64,000 nt of DNA from Opisthocomus hoazin (taxonomy: Eukaryota; Chordata; Aves; Opisthocomiformes; Opisthocomidae). The notes under the pieces were generated by a model, which worked only from the letters and a program-made list of their open reading frames with translations, ran no database searches and was not told where the DNA came from. This document shows positions 10,136 to 23,901 of the stretch, in pieces. The stretch's first letter is position 1, and each line of letters begins with the position of its first letter. The position numbers were made by a program, and so were the translations under genes. The DNA lies in the NCBI RefSeq assembly GCF_030867145.1, contig NC_134415.1, forward strand, positions 18,144,417-18,208,416, written 5' to 3'.

Positions 10136-13100
10136 ATTCAAACAGCTGGTGTATGAGGGTGTTTCGTTTGAGAAGATGCAAAAATAGGCCTTCTTGATTA
10201 AAAATGTCTGTTCACTTCTTCAGTGAAGCCAGAATTTGAGAAAACAAACACTTGCTTAAACCATTAATTTATTCAAAATCTTTATATAAAGTGTTTTAGA
10301 AATACTCTCTAATTCTAGATGGATGCTGTGCTAATTATAGACAGATGTATCCAGCACCTTTTAATCTAACTAACTTCCTCATCAATCAGAATGAAATTCA
10401 GTGTCATAGCTGCTGCTTCTACAAGTGGAAGAAACAAGAAAGAGGTAGATTGTGTGCTGCTGTTAGAAGCTTGGAGGGGTTAAACGTTACTGTGTCTAGG
10501 TCACTCCCAGGTTTCTTTCTATCTTACTCTGTCAGTACCTTCTTCATGTCTTGTGTAAACTGAGACTAGTCGAAGGTATTGTGATTTGGTCGGTGCTAGT
10601 GATTATGTCACGGTTAGTGCTACGAAATACCTGTCTTAATGCCAATTAGTAAAATGTTCAACTGTTGTATGGTAGCATAGATATGTTGTGTTTTGTATAT
10701 TGCTTCGTTTTATTGAACGTGCTTTGTGTTCTCATAAGTTTCTAATGGTAAGTCAGGTCTGTTAGAGGGTTATAATATATGTATAACTTTTAAGGAAACA
10801 CTGCTGCTGTTTTTAATTGCATGAATTTTAACCACTTCAACATCAAACTTCCACGAAAGTGGTAATGTTGTTGCTGCATGTTAGGCTTGGAGAGCTGTTG
10901 GAGGCTCGAACTGATAGAATCATCACAACCCAGTATTTCATTTAAGGTGTTGAAATCAGTCCTGCAAAGCATTAGCTTGAGAGAATGGTCCTTGATGGAT
11001 ATATTCATTGGAGATGTTTGATTTTGACTTGAGTTTTTTACTGACATGCTGTGCTGACTGTTACTGGATTTAAAAATTATTTTAAATTAGAAGCTTGTGC
11101 ATAGAAATAGACACAGGCTTCTTTAGATGCAGTTGGTGGGAATGATGAATGTGATGTATTTTCTCAGCAAAATATTGCTTATATTATTTGGTGTTTAAAA
11201 TGTCACTGTGCTCCTGTATCTCCTCAAATATACAGCCTTGACTGACTAACTTTGTATCTTAAAGTATTATCACAAATGTCTTGTGAATGGTTTTTGGACA
11301 GTATTTGATCTTGATTACGTTGAAACCCTCATTTGGATCTCGGCGATAAACTTCATATTCAATTTAGGCAGGTAAATTACGTTCTCCCTTTTGTTTCCTC
11401 TTCTTTTGCCCAAATGGCAAGAATCCTTCCTGTCTGTTCGGTTTGGACAGGGCTGACTAGCATGGAGTCCCTTCTCTGGTTTTGGAAGAACTAAAAATCA
11501 GGCCATAGCTACAGCATGCATTGACTTCCGCAGACGTCAGATTTGTGAAGGAACTTAGGTCAGAGTAGTTGCAAGTATTAGAAAGGCATCTTCTCAGAGC
11601 AGTAAGAAGGCCATGTAAGAAAGTACTGTTGAGTACGTTACATGCAGCAAATGCAAAATGGTTCTGAAAAACACTTTCTGAAGATGAAACCTGTGTAGAT
11701 GACCACGATCAATGGTTTCAGACGGTGGAGATGACATTAACATACAGTAGAAGTGGGTTGGTATTTTTGTTCTGCAAAAATGCCCAACTATTACTTTTTA
11801 ATGTAAGATTTTGATGTAACACTTTTTTTTAATAAGCAGGATGGATCTTGAATTAGTGAGAATTTCATATGCTTAAGGAGTGTGGGGTTTAAACTTAATT
11901 TTTTTTTAACACATTTTTTGCAATTTTGCAACTTGGAAGTCAAACAGTGTATTGTAGTACACAGCTCTAAATTATTCTTTACCTGTATTAATTGAAGAGT
12001 TACAGTATTCCATGAGTTGGAGAAGGAAGACATTTGCAGTTGTGTGTTCAATTTCTCGGATAATAGCATCTGAGTAGTAGCATTGTGGTAAGTGCAGTAC
12101 TTGCCTATACAGAGAAGTTGTATTAGGAAATTGTTGATGTATTTTTACATTTAATCTGCCCTCTCGGGTCTTTCCTGCAGCAGGGAATTCTGCCCTACGT
12201 TATTTATGAAAGTATTGTAGGTATCCTGTTCAATTCCTCCTGTTTAATCTGGCCACATATGCATGCTCTGAACTTGAAGTGTGTAGGTCAATAGGAGGAA
12301 GATAAATTTCAGTTTCTAAATCTTGCAGTGTTTTTATTAGTCGTTTAAGGGAATTTATTTTTAAAATTAGTCTTATTGACATGATGTCCTTTAATAAAGG
12401 TACTTTGGCTAGTATTGGATTTCCAGTGTTTATTTGGTGTAAATTAAAGAGATTAACTGGAAGTAGTGAAAAATTTTGAATGAAGATAAAAACTGTTTTT
12501 CCTGCAGTAATTTTAATAAGTCAGACAAACTGAGGGAAGAAGAGGTTGTTTGATGATCAGTGTCGTCAGTTTCTAGCTATTTAGTCTATGTAGTATCTGA
12601 TGCTGGGTGAGTTGTTTCATTTGAGGGCCTGTTTTGGTAATGTATGTATTTAACTATTGCTTGTTTGAGTGTAGAAGTCCTATTTAATTCCTAAGCACCT
12701 AAGGAAGGGGGAGAAGAAAGGAGCACAAGACTAGAATGGAAGAAGTGTTTTTTTAAAAACAACAGCAGGCTACTTCTATGATAACCTCCTAATTGTGCAC
12801 TTAGAAAAGCAGAATCCAAAGTCATGTCCTTATTGACTTAATTGCTAAAATACAACCGGCCTTCACAATGTGACTGTTACTGAGATCAGCCCTGTCGCCA
12901 TAACAGCAGCATTTTGGTCTCTAATTATATGTTGTTAGAAGTGTCTCAGAGGAAGTTGCACATATAAAGGAAGCAAAATGCTGTCATTTAGCAAGAGTCC
13001 CTCAGTACTGGAAATTGTATTGTCGTTCTGACTGTTGATTAGATGCTATTTTGGTCCAAGATAATGTCAATATTAAGGAGTTTATCTTTTTTATAAATAA

Positions 13101-14112
13101 TTAACTGTCTTTGAAACTTTTCTTTAATCGGTATCCAATATTACTCCATGAAATGCATTTTTAGCTGGAGAAAGGGGTGGTTCTTAGGTCAGGTATTGTG
13201 GACACCAGTTTGCAGGAAGAGGTATTACTGTCGGATGCAGTAGTGCTTGTTCATTGTTTAGTGTCCTAGTGTTACCTTTATTTAGTAATCTCCTTCAGTG
13301 AACTAATGGACAATAATGGTTTCTAAAATTGTCCATGTATTAACAAATGCTTGCTTATTCATGCAAATAGGTATCAAGTGTTCCCCTGAATTGTTAACAC
13401 GCTAATCAATTTAAAATCTAACAATTTCTATTTTTAGAATCAACTTTTGACTGTGTACTTCTTTGAAGGAATGAAAACACTTTGAACATGGTGTGTTTCC
13501 ATAATAAAGTTTGTCTCCAATTTTAATTCACAAGCTTCTTAGTCTTGTTATTCAGTTTTTAATAGGAAAAAATTGGTATGGAAAGCATCATGATTTAATT
13601 TTTAAAAATGCTCAGAATTTTAGATGGTTTCAAATACAGTAGTTCTTTGAAGCAGCTGAAATCTTGTTTTTTCATTTTTACATAGATGTGTGGATGAACA
13701 GTCAGCTGTGCAATAACTGATAAAGAGCTTTTAGGATTAATCCATATATACTTACTAACTTCCCTAGGTGTTAACTAATTCTTGAGCTTTCAAAAGTAAG
13801 CGATTAACAATAGCATTTGAACACTTCAAATATCTTTTTCTTGGCATTGGGGCTTTGTGATTAATACTTCATGGCAAAGTAATTGAAACTAAGCTTGCCT
13901 TGGAAATAGTAATTACAAATTGACTCCTCATTTTATTTAAGAAGGTGGACTAACCGCTACTGGTAACTCCTGGTGTTGTCAAATACATGGAGTGTTTGTG
14001 ATATTTCTAACGTGCCTATTTTAGAGTAGGTTTCTTTTCCAGGCTTAGTTAAATTTTAGAATGTCACTATATAAATAGTGTTGAATGTCACTATATGGTC
14101 TTCTCTTATTTT
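10136..14112. other. Intron 1 stretch without recognised elements
   Basis: AT-rich intron. No coding exon, RNA gene or repeat family was recognised. The minus-strand frames at 10790-11047 and 11791-12069 have no recognisable domain. Just before the next element the 14-base unit gaatgtcactatat occurs twice, at 14059-14072 and 14083-14096. Confidence 0.45.
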
Positions 14113-14560
14113 AGAATCGTAGAATGGTTTGGGTTGGAAGGGACCGTAAAGATCATCTAGTTCCAACCGCCCTGCCATGGGCAGGGACACCTTCCACTAG
14201 ACCAGGTTGCTCAAAGCCCATTCAGCCTGGTCTTGAACACTGCCAGGGAGGGGGCATCCACAGCTTCTCTGGGCAACCTGTTTCAGTCACTCACCACGCT
14301 CACAGCGAATAATTTGTTTTATATCTAATCTAAATCTACCCTCTTTTAGTTTAAAGCCATTACCCCTTGTCATATTACTATGTGCCTGCTCCAAAAAAAG
14401 TAAAAAGTCCCTCTTCAGCTTTCTTGTAGGCCCCTTCAGGTACTGGAAGGCTGCTCTAAGGTCTCCACGCAGCCTTCTTGTCTCCAGGCTGAACAGCCCC
14501 AACTTTCAGCCTTTCCTCATAGAGCAGATGTTCCATCCCTCTAATCATTTTTGTTAGCAT
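14113..14560 (-). mobile_element. CR1 LINE 3' fragment, 5'-truncated
   Basis: The + strand begins 'agaatcgtagaatggtttgg', the reverse complement of the avian CR1 3' terminus with its octamer-type ending. It continues through the familiar tail ('gggcagggacacc', 'cagcttctctgggcaacctg') into the end of ORF2. On the minus strand, 14287-14502 still reads as the C-terminal part of the CR1 reverse-transcriptase protein, with recognisable pieces such as RRLRGDLRAAFQYLKG and TRGNGFKLKEGRFRLDI. It is truncated at its 5' end near 14560, as most CR1 copies are. It is non-autonomous and probably inactive. The insertion is in antisense orientation within ZFAND3 intron 1. Confidence 0.93.
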
Positions 14561-16533
14561 TGGTTTTATTTTGGACACAAGGCACGTTTCTGTTTTAACT
14601 TTCTCTTGGCTACTGTGATTCCAAATATACAGAAATTGTGCTTTAATACAGATTTTTTAATACATCATCCATTAATTACAAGAATTTAGAGGCTATGAAC
14701 CCATACAGATAAGGGTAGTAGAATATTTCCTTTTTTTAATAAAAGTCCTCTTCTTGGCAGTTAAGTTTGGAAAAGATTTGTTACTATTTCTGCCACTGAT
14801 GCACTGTATGAAAGTCGGTCCATGCTTTTCCCTTTGCATGTTTTCCTTCGTTAGTGAATCATCACTCTTCATTTAATTCCACAGTGCTTTAGGAGCCTTG
14901 AATGAAAGACTTGGTAGCAAGGAGTATTTATAGCTTCTCCAGCTCTGTGCTTTAGAGAGAGGTGTTTGTTTTGAATCGGAACTTGCTCTAGGACAGTATT
15001 GACCCATTGACATGTTGTTTCCAAGGGTGTTCGTGTAGAAGGAAGTGTTTGTGGTGGGTGGAGGAAGTCTCTTTCAATCAGAAGAGTTGCTATGCAATTA
15101 GAAGAGCAAGAACCGCCTTGCATTACACATCTGCAAGTCTCAGGTGGTTTTGCAGTACTCTTGATGAAGATAGGACCCCATTATTATCCATTATTCTGTG
15201 ATGCGGGCTCTCCTTTGACTATTAATGTTCTCGTGTGACTAATTCAGGAAAGACCAGAAATCTTTCTGGTGAATAATTAACACTTCCTGTCCTGCTCAGG
15301 TGGCCTGTAAAGACAGATTCAAAAGGTAAAGAAAAAACAGGGTGATGTATATCATATAGTAAACTAAACTGATACGTTATATCATTGTTTTAAAGTAAAC
15401 CAAAATACTGGAAATTCCATCACTTAGCAGCATAACAAGAACTCTTAACATTACAGGTTAGAATTCAGTTGCCTGAGCTGACGTCTTTTGAAATGTGTCT
15501 GAAATTCAGATAACTGAAATTACTGGTTGCCTTTGAAACTGCTGTAATTGGAAACCCAAATTGAACAGAACTAGATTAGGGCTTTGAGAAACTTAAGCTT
15601 ACAGCTTTCAGAGGTTGCTGTGATTTTTGGTTTCTTTTTTATTGGTTGCTTTTTTGGTTTGTTTTTTTTGTTTTGTTTTCCCCTTCAGATCAGATTCCCA
15701 GAACACTCCTGGATGCCATTGAGATGGAAAGTGATTTAGCCGCTTTCTTGTTAGCGCTCTTTCTGTCCTTATGATTTCAGTTTGCTGATTTAGTAGTGGG
15801 TTTCTGACTTCGGTTAGCAACATGTTTGTTGTAAACTTCAATAGATAAGTGGTTTTAAGTAGTCTTTATGTTGTGGTTGGAAATGTTGAAATTGTGTGGG
15901 GATTTTTATTTTTATATATATGTACACAGACACACACATACAGCTTTAATTTCTTTACAACTTCTGATACAGAATTATAAAAACTGAAATGGCTTCGTCT
16001 GCAACACTCATGTAGATGTATTGTGTAGCTAATGACTTACTGTAGCACCAAAGAATGCTCATATGTATTTATTAGTTTTCAGGATGAAAACAGCTGTAAA
16101 AGAAACATTTTCTGTTTGAACATGACTTTGACTAATTATTTTAATGGTATTTTTCCTGGTATGAATATAATAAAGATAAAATTAGAGATGATTTTGATTT
16201 ATCTTTTGAATTATTTTTGAGGACTGCTTAAGGCCACTCAACCAATAAATACAGTTTATGGTCCGAATGGATTTGTACTTTTTTAAGGTTACGTGATAGG
16301 ATCATGGCACAAATGGGAGCTCCAAAGACTTGTGTTCTTTGGGTGTCTGTGAAGGCAGTTAGAGAAGAGGGTAAGGGAAATGTTGTACATAATCCTTATT
16401 TGGGGATTTATTATTAGCTGGTTAATCAACGGTGCTTTCCTTTATTCTGCGTAGCTTTCTTGTCCCTCGTCATCTATGCAGGACAAATCGTGAAGGTAGA
16501 TGTTACTTTTTTAGTAGCACAGCTGAGTACCTG
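14561..16533. other. Intron 1 stretch without recognised elements
   Basis: AT-rich intronic DNA with a T-rich, TTTG-like low-complexity patch at about 15630-15680 and a short alternating TA/CA patch near 15915-15945. No gene or repeat family was recognised. Confidence 0.45.
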
Positions 16534-16612
16534 GTTTGGAAAAAGTAGACCAGCTTTTGGAGGCACAGGCTTTTCTTCAGTATACAGGAAAGCTGGTCTA
16601 CTTTTTCTAAGT
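16534..16612 (+). repeat. Perfect inverted repeat forming a pre-miRNA-sized hairpin
   Basis: Bases 16539-16557 and 16589-16607 are exact reverse complements (19 bp, core 'aaaaagtagaccagctt'). As RNA the stem extends with two A-U and three G-U pairs to 16534/16612, and by one further wobble pair inward, leaving a loop of about 29 bases. The total of about 79 nt is the size of a pre-miRNA, and it lies sense in a host-gene intron. It may equally be the remnant of a fold-back element or a local inverted duplication. No known miRNA seed family was recognised. Confidence 0.75.
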
Positions 16613-19600
16613 ATATACCTAGATATTACCCCTGTCCCCAAAATCAATCTTGCCTATATCCTTAGGTCATCATGGCTGCAACAAAACTACTACTAGATCA
16701 TGAGACAAGTGGCTTCTACCAGCTAGCTGGACAGATGGCCTGAGTTAATGTTTCTGTATGTTTGTTTTCAGCTGTTTAACTTGTGGATATTGTTCAGAAA
16801 CCACTGTTTCTGTTAAAACCAAGTGGCACTATATATAGCAAAGACTGAATGCAGTATTACCCTTATCTCAAAAGATAAAAGCTGCTAGTTCAGTTTGTAC
16901 CATCTAAAGGTAGCTACAGATGTGTTTAATTCACTTTGATTGTAGTTGAATTAGTTGAGTGTAAACACTTTTCTTTGAAAGGCTGTAGATAGCATTTTAC
17001 CTTCCCATAACAGAACAAAAATGTCTGCATAAATTGACTTGAGACAAGTGATGCTTAGAGAGCTAAAAATGAAAAAAATTCATCTGTCTGCTGTTTGTAG
17101 GAGGCAGGGCATTAAGTAAAAGTATTGGGAAGTAAGGGGGCAAGAAAACAATGTGCATGAAGTTCTCAATTTACATATTTGCTATTCATTAGTTTCATAG
17201 CTAGAGACACCTTTTTTTTTTTTAACTCTATTACCTGCCACTTAATTTCCCAGACTGCTGCAGTGCTTTGGTGAAAGCAGAGACTGAGAGAAGATTGTGT
17301 GGTCCCCTTTTAGAAGGGGTCTTCCGTAAGTAAAGGCTGCAGCTGAAGAAGGTGCAGAGATGTATGATTAAAAGCTTAAAGTCAGGCAGAATCATGGAAA
17401 CATTAATTTTTCTTTATTTTATTTTTCTTGAAGACTAGAGATGACTGAAGAGTTATGGGCTGATACTGCTGCTTGCTTGCCTAATTTTTAGAACTCCTTT
17501 TAACTCCTGCTTCTATTTGGGATTCAACATTAATTTGACATAGTTAATGAAGCCGTAGAGTTGCAGTTTGCAGCTGCAACTTGTCATAGTGGTTAGGTAG
17601 TTAAAACTTGCTTGTTCTCCTTTTGTACTGAGAAGGTTACACATAGCTGGGATGAGAGTTCAGGATGAGGTAATGTTATGGGGCTCGTTTTTATTATGTA
17701 CTGTTAATTATCAGTCTGTGCTTGGTTACCGTGCCTTTGCCTAAGATTACCTTCAGAAATGCATAAAAAGCTGATCTAACGAAAGAGCCTTGCTTTGCTG
17801 TTTGCTCTGCATGCATGCAAATGAAATATTTAACTTGGCTCTGATTTATCACTGTCTGAATTAGATGAAATAAATCTACTGATTGTGATTTATACCTTCA
17901 GTCTTGATTAGCAGAGGAAAATAAGAAGTTGAGGCTTGTTTCCACACTTTTTCCATGTTATTTCAAAGTAGGAATATGATATGGATAATATAATGGTTTC
18001 CGGTTTTTGGTTCATGTAAATAAACGTAGCCTGTCTACTTTAACCATTTAAAAAAATTGTAAAAAATAGTAAAAGCTACCTTGTGAAAGTGACAGCTGTG
18101 AAGATTACAGTTTGCGTTTGCATTAATGTGGATCACCGAAGATGGAAAAGCCGAAATACCAGTCTGTGTAAATGTTTCCTTCTCCTGTCACGGGATGAAG
18201 GATGGGGGTTGAAGAATTGTTTTTTCACTAGGTGCTTAAAGCCCTTGAACTTTAAAGCAAAACGTGCATGCTGAATTCTCTCTGCCCTGGTAATTGAAGT
18301 GCAATTGCCTGAGACCTGGGGAGTGTGCTGTGTGAAATAGGAGAGAGGCACAGTGCATGAAGTAGGGGGTCTCATCCCAACTTCACATCTGACTCAGCTT
18401 CTGGAAAGTGCTGTTCTGCCCTGTCGTCCACTGCACGGCACACGCAGCGGCTCATTTCTCATGGCTGCATGACCAGTACTAACTCAGTGAGTGGGAAAAG
18501 GGAGCTACTGGTACAGTTGGGCCACACAGCCCTCTGCCCCGGTTGCAGTCTTGCTTAGGGGTCTTCCCCTGAGCAGGGGTGGAACAGGAGTTCCTGATCG
18601 TGAGCTTTCAAGGTACAACATGAGAAAGGCTAGCGCAAATGTCTACACTTAGGAATTAATTTAGACTGTGGCAAAATTTTGAAGGAGGTGGGCGGGGGAG
18701 GGTGGGGGATAAAGGACGTTCGCATTTTGATTATCCTTTTAGTTTTCCTGTTACGTTTTCTTCTAAGTCCTCACAAGTAGAAAAGAAAAACTAGGTATTT
18801 TTATTTTTGTCAGAGAATAAAACTTAACAGTTTTGGGTGACCTTGTTCTCTCTGTCCTCCAGCCATTAAATTTTAGATCTGCTGTACTTGCATAAAGGCT
18901 TTAGTTATAAATTTATAAGGAAAATGTCAAGTGGCTAGGCACAAAATTTGGTCTGTCTTGTTAATTATGTAGACACTGCGGACTTCTCCACATACTGCTT
19001 AAAACTCTTGCTGATTAGAAAAAAAACACTGCTTATGTGCAATTGTATTACGACAAAGCAAGGTACAGGTTATAGAATGGTAAATACCAATACTTTCTAC
19101 AATTTTACCTCAGATGTTGGGGGAGTAGGTAACATATTCATGTTGAAGATGTTTGAAAGATCCTGATAATTTATTTACTTAAAACAGACTTTTAACGGAC
19201 TTTATGTAGTTCAGAATAATAAGCTAGCGCTTGTCTTGAATGAATTGTATGAATTAACAGAACTTGCATGTTTAAAATGCAAAAGTGGACTGATGTAGGT
19301 CAAACTAGTTAAATTTCGGAGCTTAGATTTGTGGGTCACTGATTAACTGAACAGATTGGTTATGTCAAAGTTGTTTCCAAACAAGAGTTACTGCTGTTTG
19401 ATAGCATATTTGATTATGAAGCTAAACGTTTAACTAACCCCCCCTGTGATTTAGCATGCACAGTGTTTACTTAGTTGCATTTCTCATTAGTTAGATGCTG
19501 AGAGGAGATGAGATTAGCAGGTTTTATTTATGTTTTGGCAGATTGTAGGACACTTTCTTGTACTGCTGCACTGCTAAGATTAGAAAATTAATAGGAAATG

Positions 19601-22600
19601 CCTTTTTTTTGAAAAAAAAAAAGCCTTTTCCTTGTTTCTGTGAGCTTTACATGATTTGTTATTCTTTGTAAGCGCTAGCCATGTACACCCTGCTTTGCAG
19701 AGCTGCCACGGAGAGACTGAAATATAAGATAAATACATTTTTCATTAAAACTTCGATTTTACTAAGCCTAAATTTGGAAGAGCAATCATATGAAAATATT
19801 TATTTGTACTTTCGAGACGCAGAGCACCCTAAACTGGAAAAATAATTTATCAAGTTGACATTATGTGACATTGTCAACTGTTAATAAATCAGTGTTCTGC
19901 ACTAGAATATTTCAAAATCCTAAAATGGAATTGCTTCCCAAAGTAATTGGGTAAAAGAGGAGAAGTGTCATACAACATAGACCAGGAAATACCTGAGGCT
20001 AGTAAAGGTACAAATGAGTTCAGCTACAAAAATGTAGTTATAAAATTGGGGAAAATGCATAGGGGATTGAAAACCAAGTTATTTATCTTACTGCAAGCAT
20101 AAAGGGCAATTTATAAATGGAAGGTGTGCATGGGGAATGCTGAATGCTCTCCACTGGTTATTTGCTTGTGTCTTACAGGAGCAAAATTTGAATGGTGACT
20201 GGGTGAGAGCGGAGGGCAGGGTTGTTCATACACCATACAATCCGTGGGTAGTCATTTGAATTAAATTCCACAGGAAGCATAGAACAGCTTTTTGTTGCAG
20301 TGGATGGGTACTATCAAATTCCAGCTTCGGGGGACAAACAGTAAGAAAGGACTCAATTTTGCCTCTCATATGTAATTAACAGGAGTGAGGATGATACTGG
20401 AATGCATAAGGCTGAAAGAGATTTGTGAGAAGAATAGCTCAAGCTTGTTTCTCCACCTTGGAGCATGAAAATGAAAAAAAAAGAAGTTACTTGGTAGAGG
20501 TCATGAATCAATGGACATTTTCAGCCTAGAGAGTACTGCAGTCGCAGCTTACTGGGGTTTCTCTTGCTGAGGTTGTTTAGCCTTTTTGTACACTTTCAAG
20601 TATTGAAAAGAACTGTTTATCTTTCATGGGCAACAAGGCAAACATAGTTCTTGTAACTGAGTGTTCTTCACTGAAAGTCCAAATATAATAAGTGATTGCA
20701 GAGCATTTAAATGACTTGTGTGTCAAATCCCATTGACACTCAGGAGCCATTGAAAATGTTACGTTATTATCCTTGCTTATGTAATGTGATCAAACAGTGA
20801 TTGTAGGCTTGTAGGACTGAATCCAGAGCCAAAAACATGGTGACTATCTTAGTAGGGTGATTTAGTTCAGTAGCAGAGTCAGCATTTGATAGGCTTGTGC
20901 ATGACTTAAGGGCATTTCAAAATGTAGTTGCGTAGTCCTTTTCTTTTTATAATATGTGTATATTGCTGCAGTTTTTAACAACTTTGAAATGAGTTACACG
21001 TTGGAAAAAATAATGATAATTTTACATTCTGATGTTTTCCCCAGCTGTCAGGGTAACAGAGCAAAAATTGTTGTATATTTATCTGTAGTTCGCATTCAGT
21101 CTTGTAGTAAAATTTGAGAACATTCAAGTGAAGAAATGCCATAGAAGAGGATAGCTACTGTATCTCTGTCCATGGTTTGCACATGTTAAAGTGAGTCATA
21201 AATACATGATGACTTATTTTAAATATCAATATGAAATGTTTTTCTATGGCTGTGGACAGGAAATGTAATTATTTTCATCATAGATGTCCAACAATTATTT
21301 ACTGTCATAAGGCAGTATTTCTTTGACTTCTTACTGGCTACTATTTTTGTGTGTTTATTTCCTGGCAAAAACCATCTTGGGTATTTAAAAAAATATACAT
21401 TTTCCCCATTAGTAAGATGCATCACTCCACAGTAATTTATTATCATTTCTGCTCACAAACTGTTTTGGGAGAAATACATTCTCAGCATTATGTTCGTATT
21501 CTATTTATTAGTATTTCTTTGACAGTCGCTGTAGCAGTATACCTAATTTTGGGTCATTTGACCTATTTCCAGACAGTTTTGAGTTGGAAATGACTTCAGG
21601 TGTGTGTTGTGTTTCAAAAAGGTATTGTCATTTTCCTCTGTAAAAGATGCAGAGTTGTTGCATGATGATGTTTGGAGCCCACAAAAGAGTCTACAAGTTT
21701 GAGGGAAAAATTTGGAAATCCTGAATTTAGCAGGTCTGTTCTCATGTTGCTTTTTAACTCCTGTACAAGCTTCTCTGCAGCCTTGTCGTGCAGTATGTTG
21801 AAGTATCTCAATGGAAACTTTCTGCTATCCTTATCTCCCTTTCCTTGTGCTTTAGAATGAATACTGTAACAGTGTGTTGGGAGCCCTGATAGCAATAGGA
21901 TTTCCCCTGAACAGGGCAATCAAGTAAATTGCTTGAAGTAGGGACAGGACAGAATTACTGAACACTTTGCCCAAGGTAGGGGGAACAATCTAGATGATGG
22001 TTATGAAAAAAAAGGTGTTTAAAATACAACTTAAGTTCAGGTATCCTGAATCAGCAGGTTCTCAAATTCACATACTTTTCTATTATATTTGGAGGAGAGC
22101 AGGAAGGGCGAAGGATGTTTAACATTCAATGCTGTGAACTTAAAAGTAGTTTGGAATATTTTTACTTTTACCACCACTATTTGCCATAATAAACGATTGA
22201 TACATGCACCCAAAAAAGCCCCTTTAGTTTCAGTGAGATGTGAATGCCTGCACTGGGTAAGAAATAGTCCCTGAGTCCAGCCAGCTGTAAAGTCTAGCAT
22301 TCCAGGGTGTGATGTTTGATACAGCACAGTTTCAAAGCCTCAGCAGCTTGGAAGATGAGTCAGTAATGAAAAAAAAAAAGCATTATTCCATCCACACAAA
22401 TCCTGTTTTTGTAATTACATGCAATATCAATAGAGTGTAAAGCTTTCATACAACATAGCTTTTATGGAGAATGGAGAAAGCTAATGTTTATAGCGGTGTT
22501 CTGCTTTCTCCCAACCAACTTTGAATTATTTGAGACACTTCTATAAAATCATACAACTTTTTTGTATTGTGTCCTATAAATGCCAGAAATACAGCTACAG

Positions 22601-22746
22601 TCACTGACCTTCATCTGTATAATGGTACGATAAAAATTTTCAAAACCTATGGGCCTGATACATAAAGGGCATTGCTTTGTGCGTCACGGAAACTTCACTC
22701 AAGAGTGAAGACCAGAGTATTCATCTGGTCAGTCCAATTCATAGGG
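16613..22746. other. Intron 1 stretch without recognised elements
   Basis: AT-rich intronic sequence. A GC-richer patch at 18360-18620 ('cctgtcgtccactgcacggc' area) stands out from its flanks but matches no element I know. A T8-G-A11 patch occurs near 19602-19622. No exon or RNA gene was seen. Confidence 0.4.

Positions 22747-22778
<32 letters not shown>
22747..22778. repeat. T14-A18 homopolymer junction
   Basis: Fourteen T are followed directly by eighteen A, giving a 14-bp self-complementary core without a loop. It may come from slippage or from juxtaposed poly-A tails of retroelements; no attached element was recognised. Confidence 0.9.
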
Positions 22779-23901
22779 CATGTAATACTTTTGTTCCAGC
22801 TAAAAGTGATGACTCAAAATAAGATGCTTACCTTTAAGGAACAAAAAGCAGTACAAGGAAAGACAGATATGACAGTCTGTCCCACTGGCAGCTGAGTGGA
22901 GAGAGGCAGTCCATGCAAAAACTCTTCTTTTTTTCCCTTCTGTCACTGTTACTGAGGAGGCTTCTGGACCTTCTCGTCTACTCTGGGATGAAACATTCAC
23001 AGTGTATTACAGAAACAAACCCTGCCCGCATTGTATGACCAGTTTTAGTATAGGTGTTATAAAGGAGAAATGAGAACTACTGCAGTGTAGTTATGGTTCT
23101 CTTGCACAGTAGCAAAAATACAAAAATGAATATAACTTTTGTTCTTCTGAAACTGCTACCACATAGATGGTTGTATTGCTGTAGCTGATGGGTAAACTAT
23201 GACAAGTGAATTAGTTAATTGCAAGGTTGAATTGTATTTGTGTCTTGAAGCTTTAGGAAAGTGTTGGTCGTTGATTTGCAACTAATCAGAAAATTTAGTA
23301 TCAATAGAAAAAAAGTGTGAGATTGTTGGGGAGATGGGAGGGTTTGTGATTTTCTGTTTTTTCTCAGAATGAGTATTTAACAGGGAAGAACTTACTTTGT
23401 AATGTTAAGGCATTTCATTTCAAATGTGAAGTTTTAAATAACCATGTGGTTTTTAGGTATGTTTAGGAAGTTGTCCAGAGAAAATGACTATTAAGCAATG
23501 TATCTTTATATTGTGTTACTAAAACCAAAAGCTGACTGCATGAGCTTGATGGTTGCACTGTGTTATGTCTCTTCTACAATTTCTAGTCTGTTTAGGGTTT
23601 CCAGACAACAAGTTTCACAAGCCATAAATTGATGATATTAACAGTATCCTTACATTATATAAATACACATCGGTACTATATCTAGATCTTAAACTTTAGG
23701 ATATAAAGAAACAAAATTTGGTAATTTCTTGTGTGGTGCATAGAAAATTAGAAGCTTTACTAGAGTTTAGCAATTCTGATAATTCTAATTCTCGCATGAC
23801 TCAGAAGTTAAATTTTGAGGAAATTTCAACTGGCTGAAGCTTCAGACTTCAGAATTAAAAGCCTGAGGACTTCACTTACCTTTTTACCATTTTGCCTTTT
23901 A

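Noticed and set aside
14287..14502. A minus-strand open frame that could be called a hypothetical protein.
   Set aside because: It is the C-terminal remnant of CR1 ORF2 and is annotated as part of that element.
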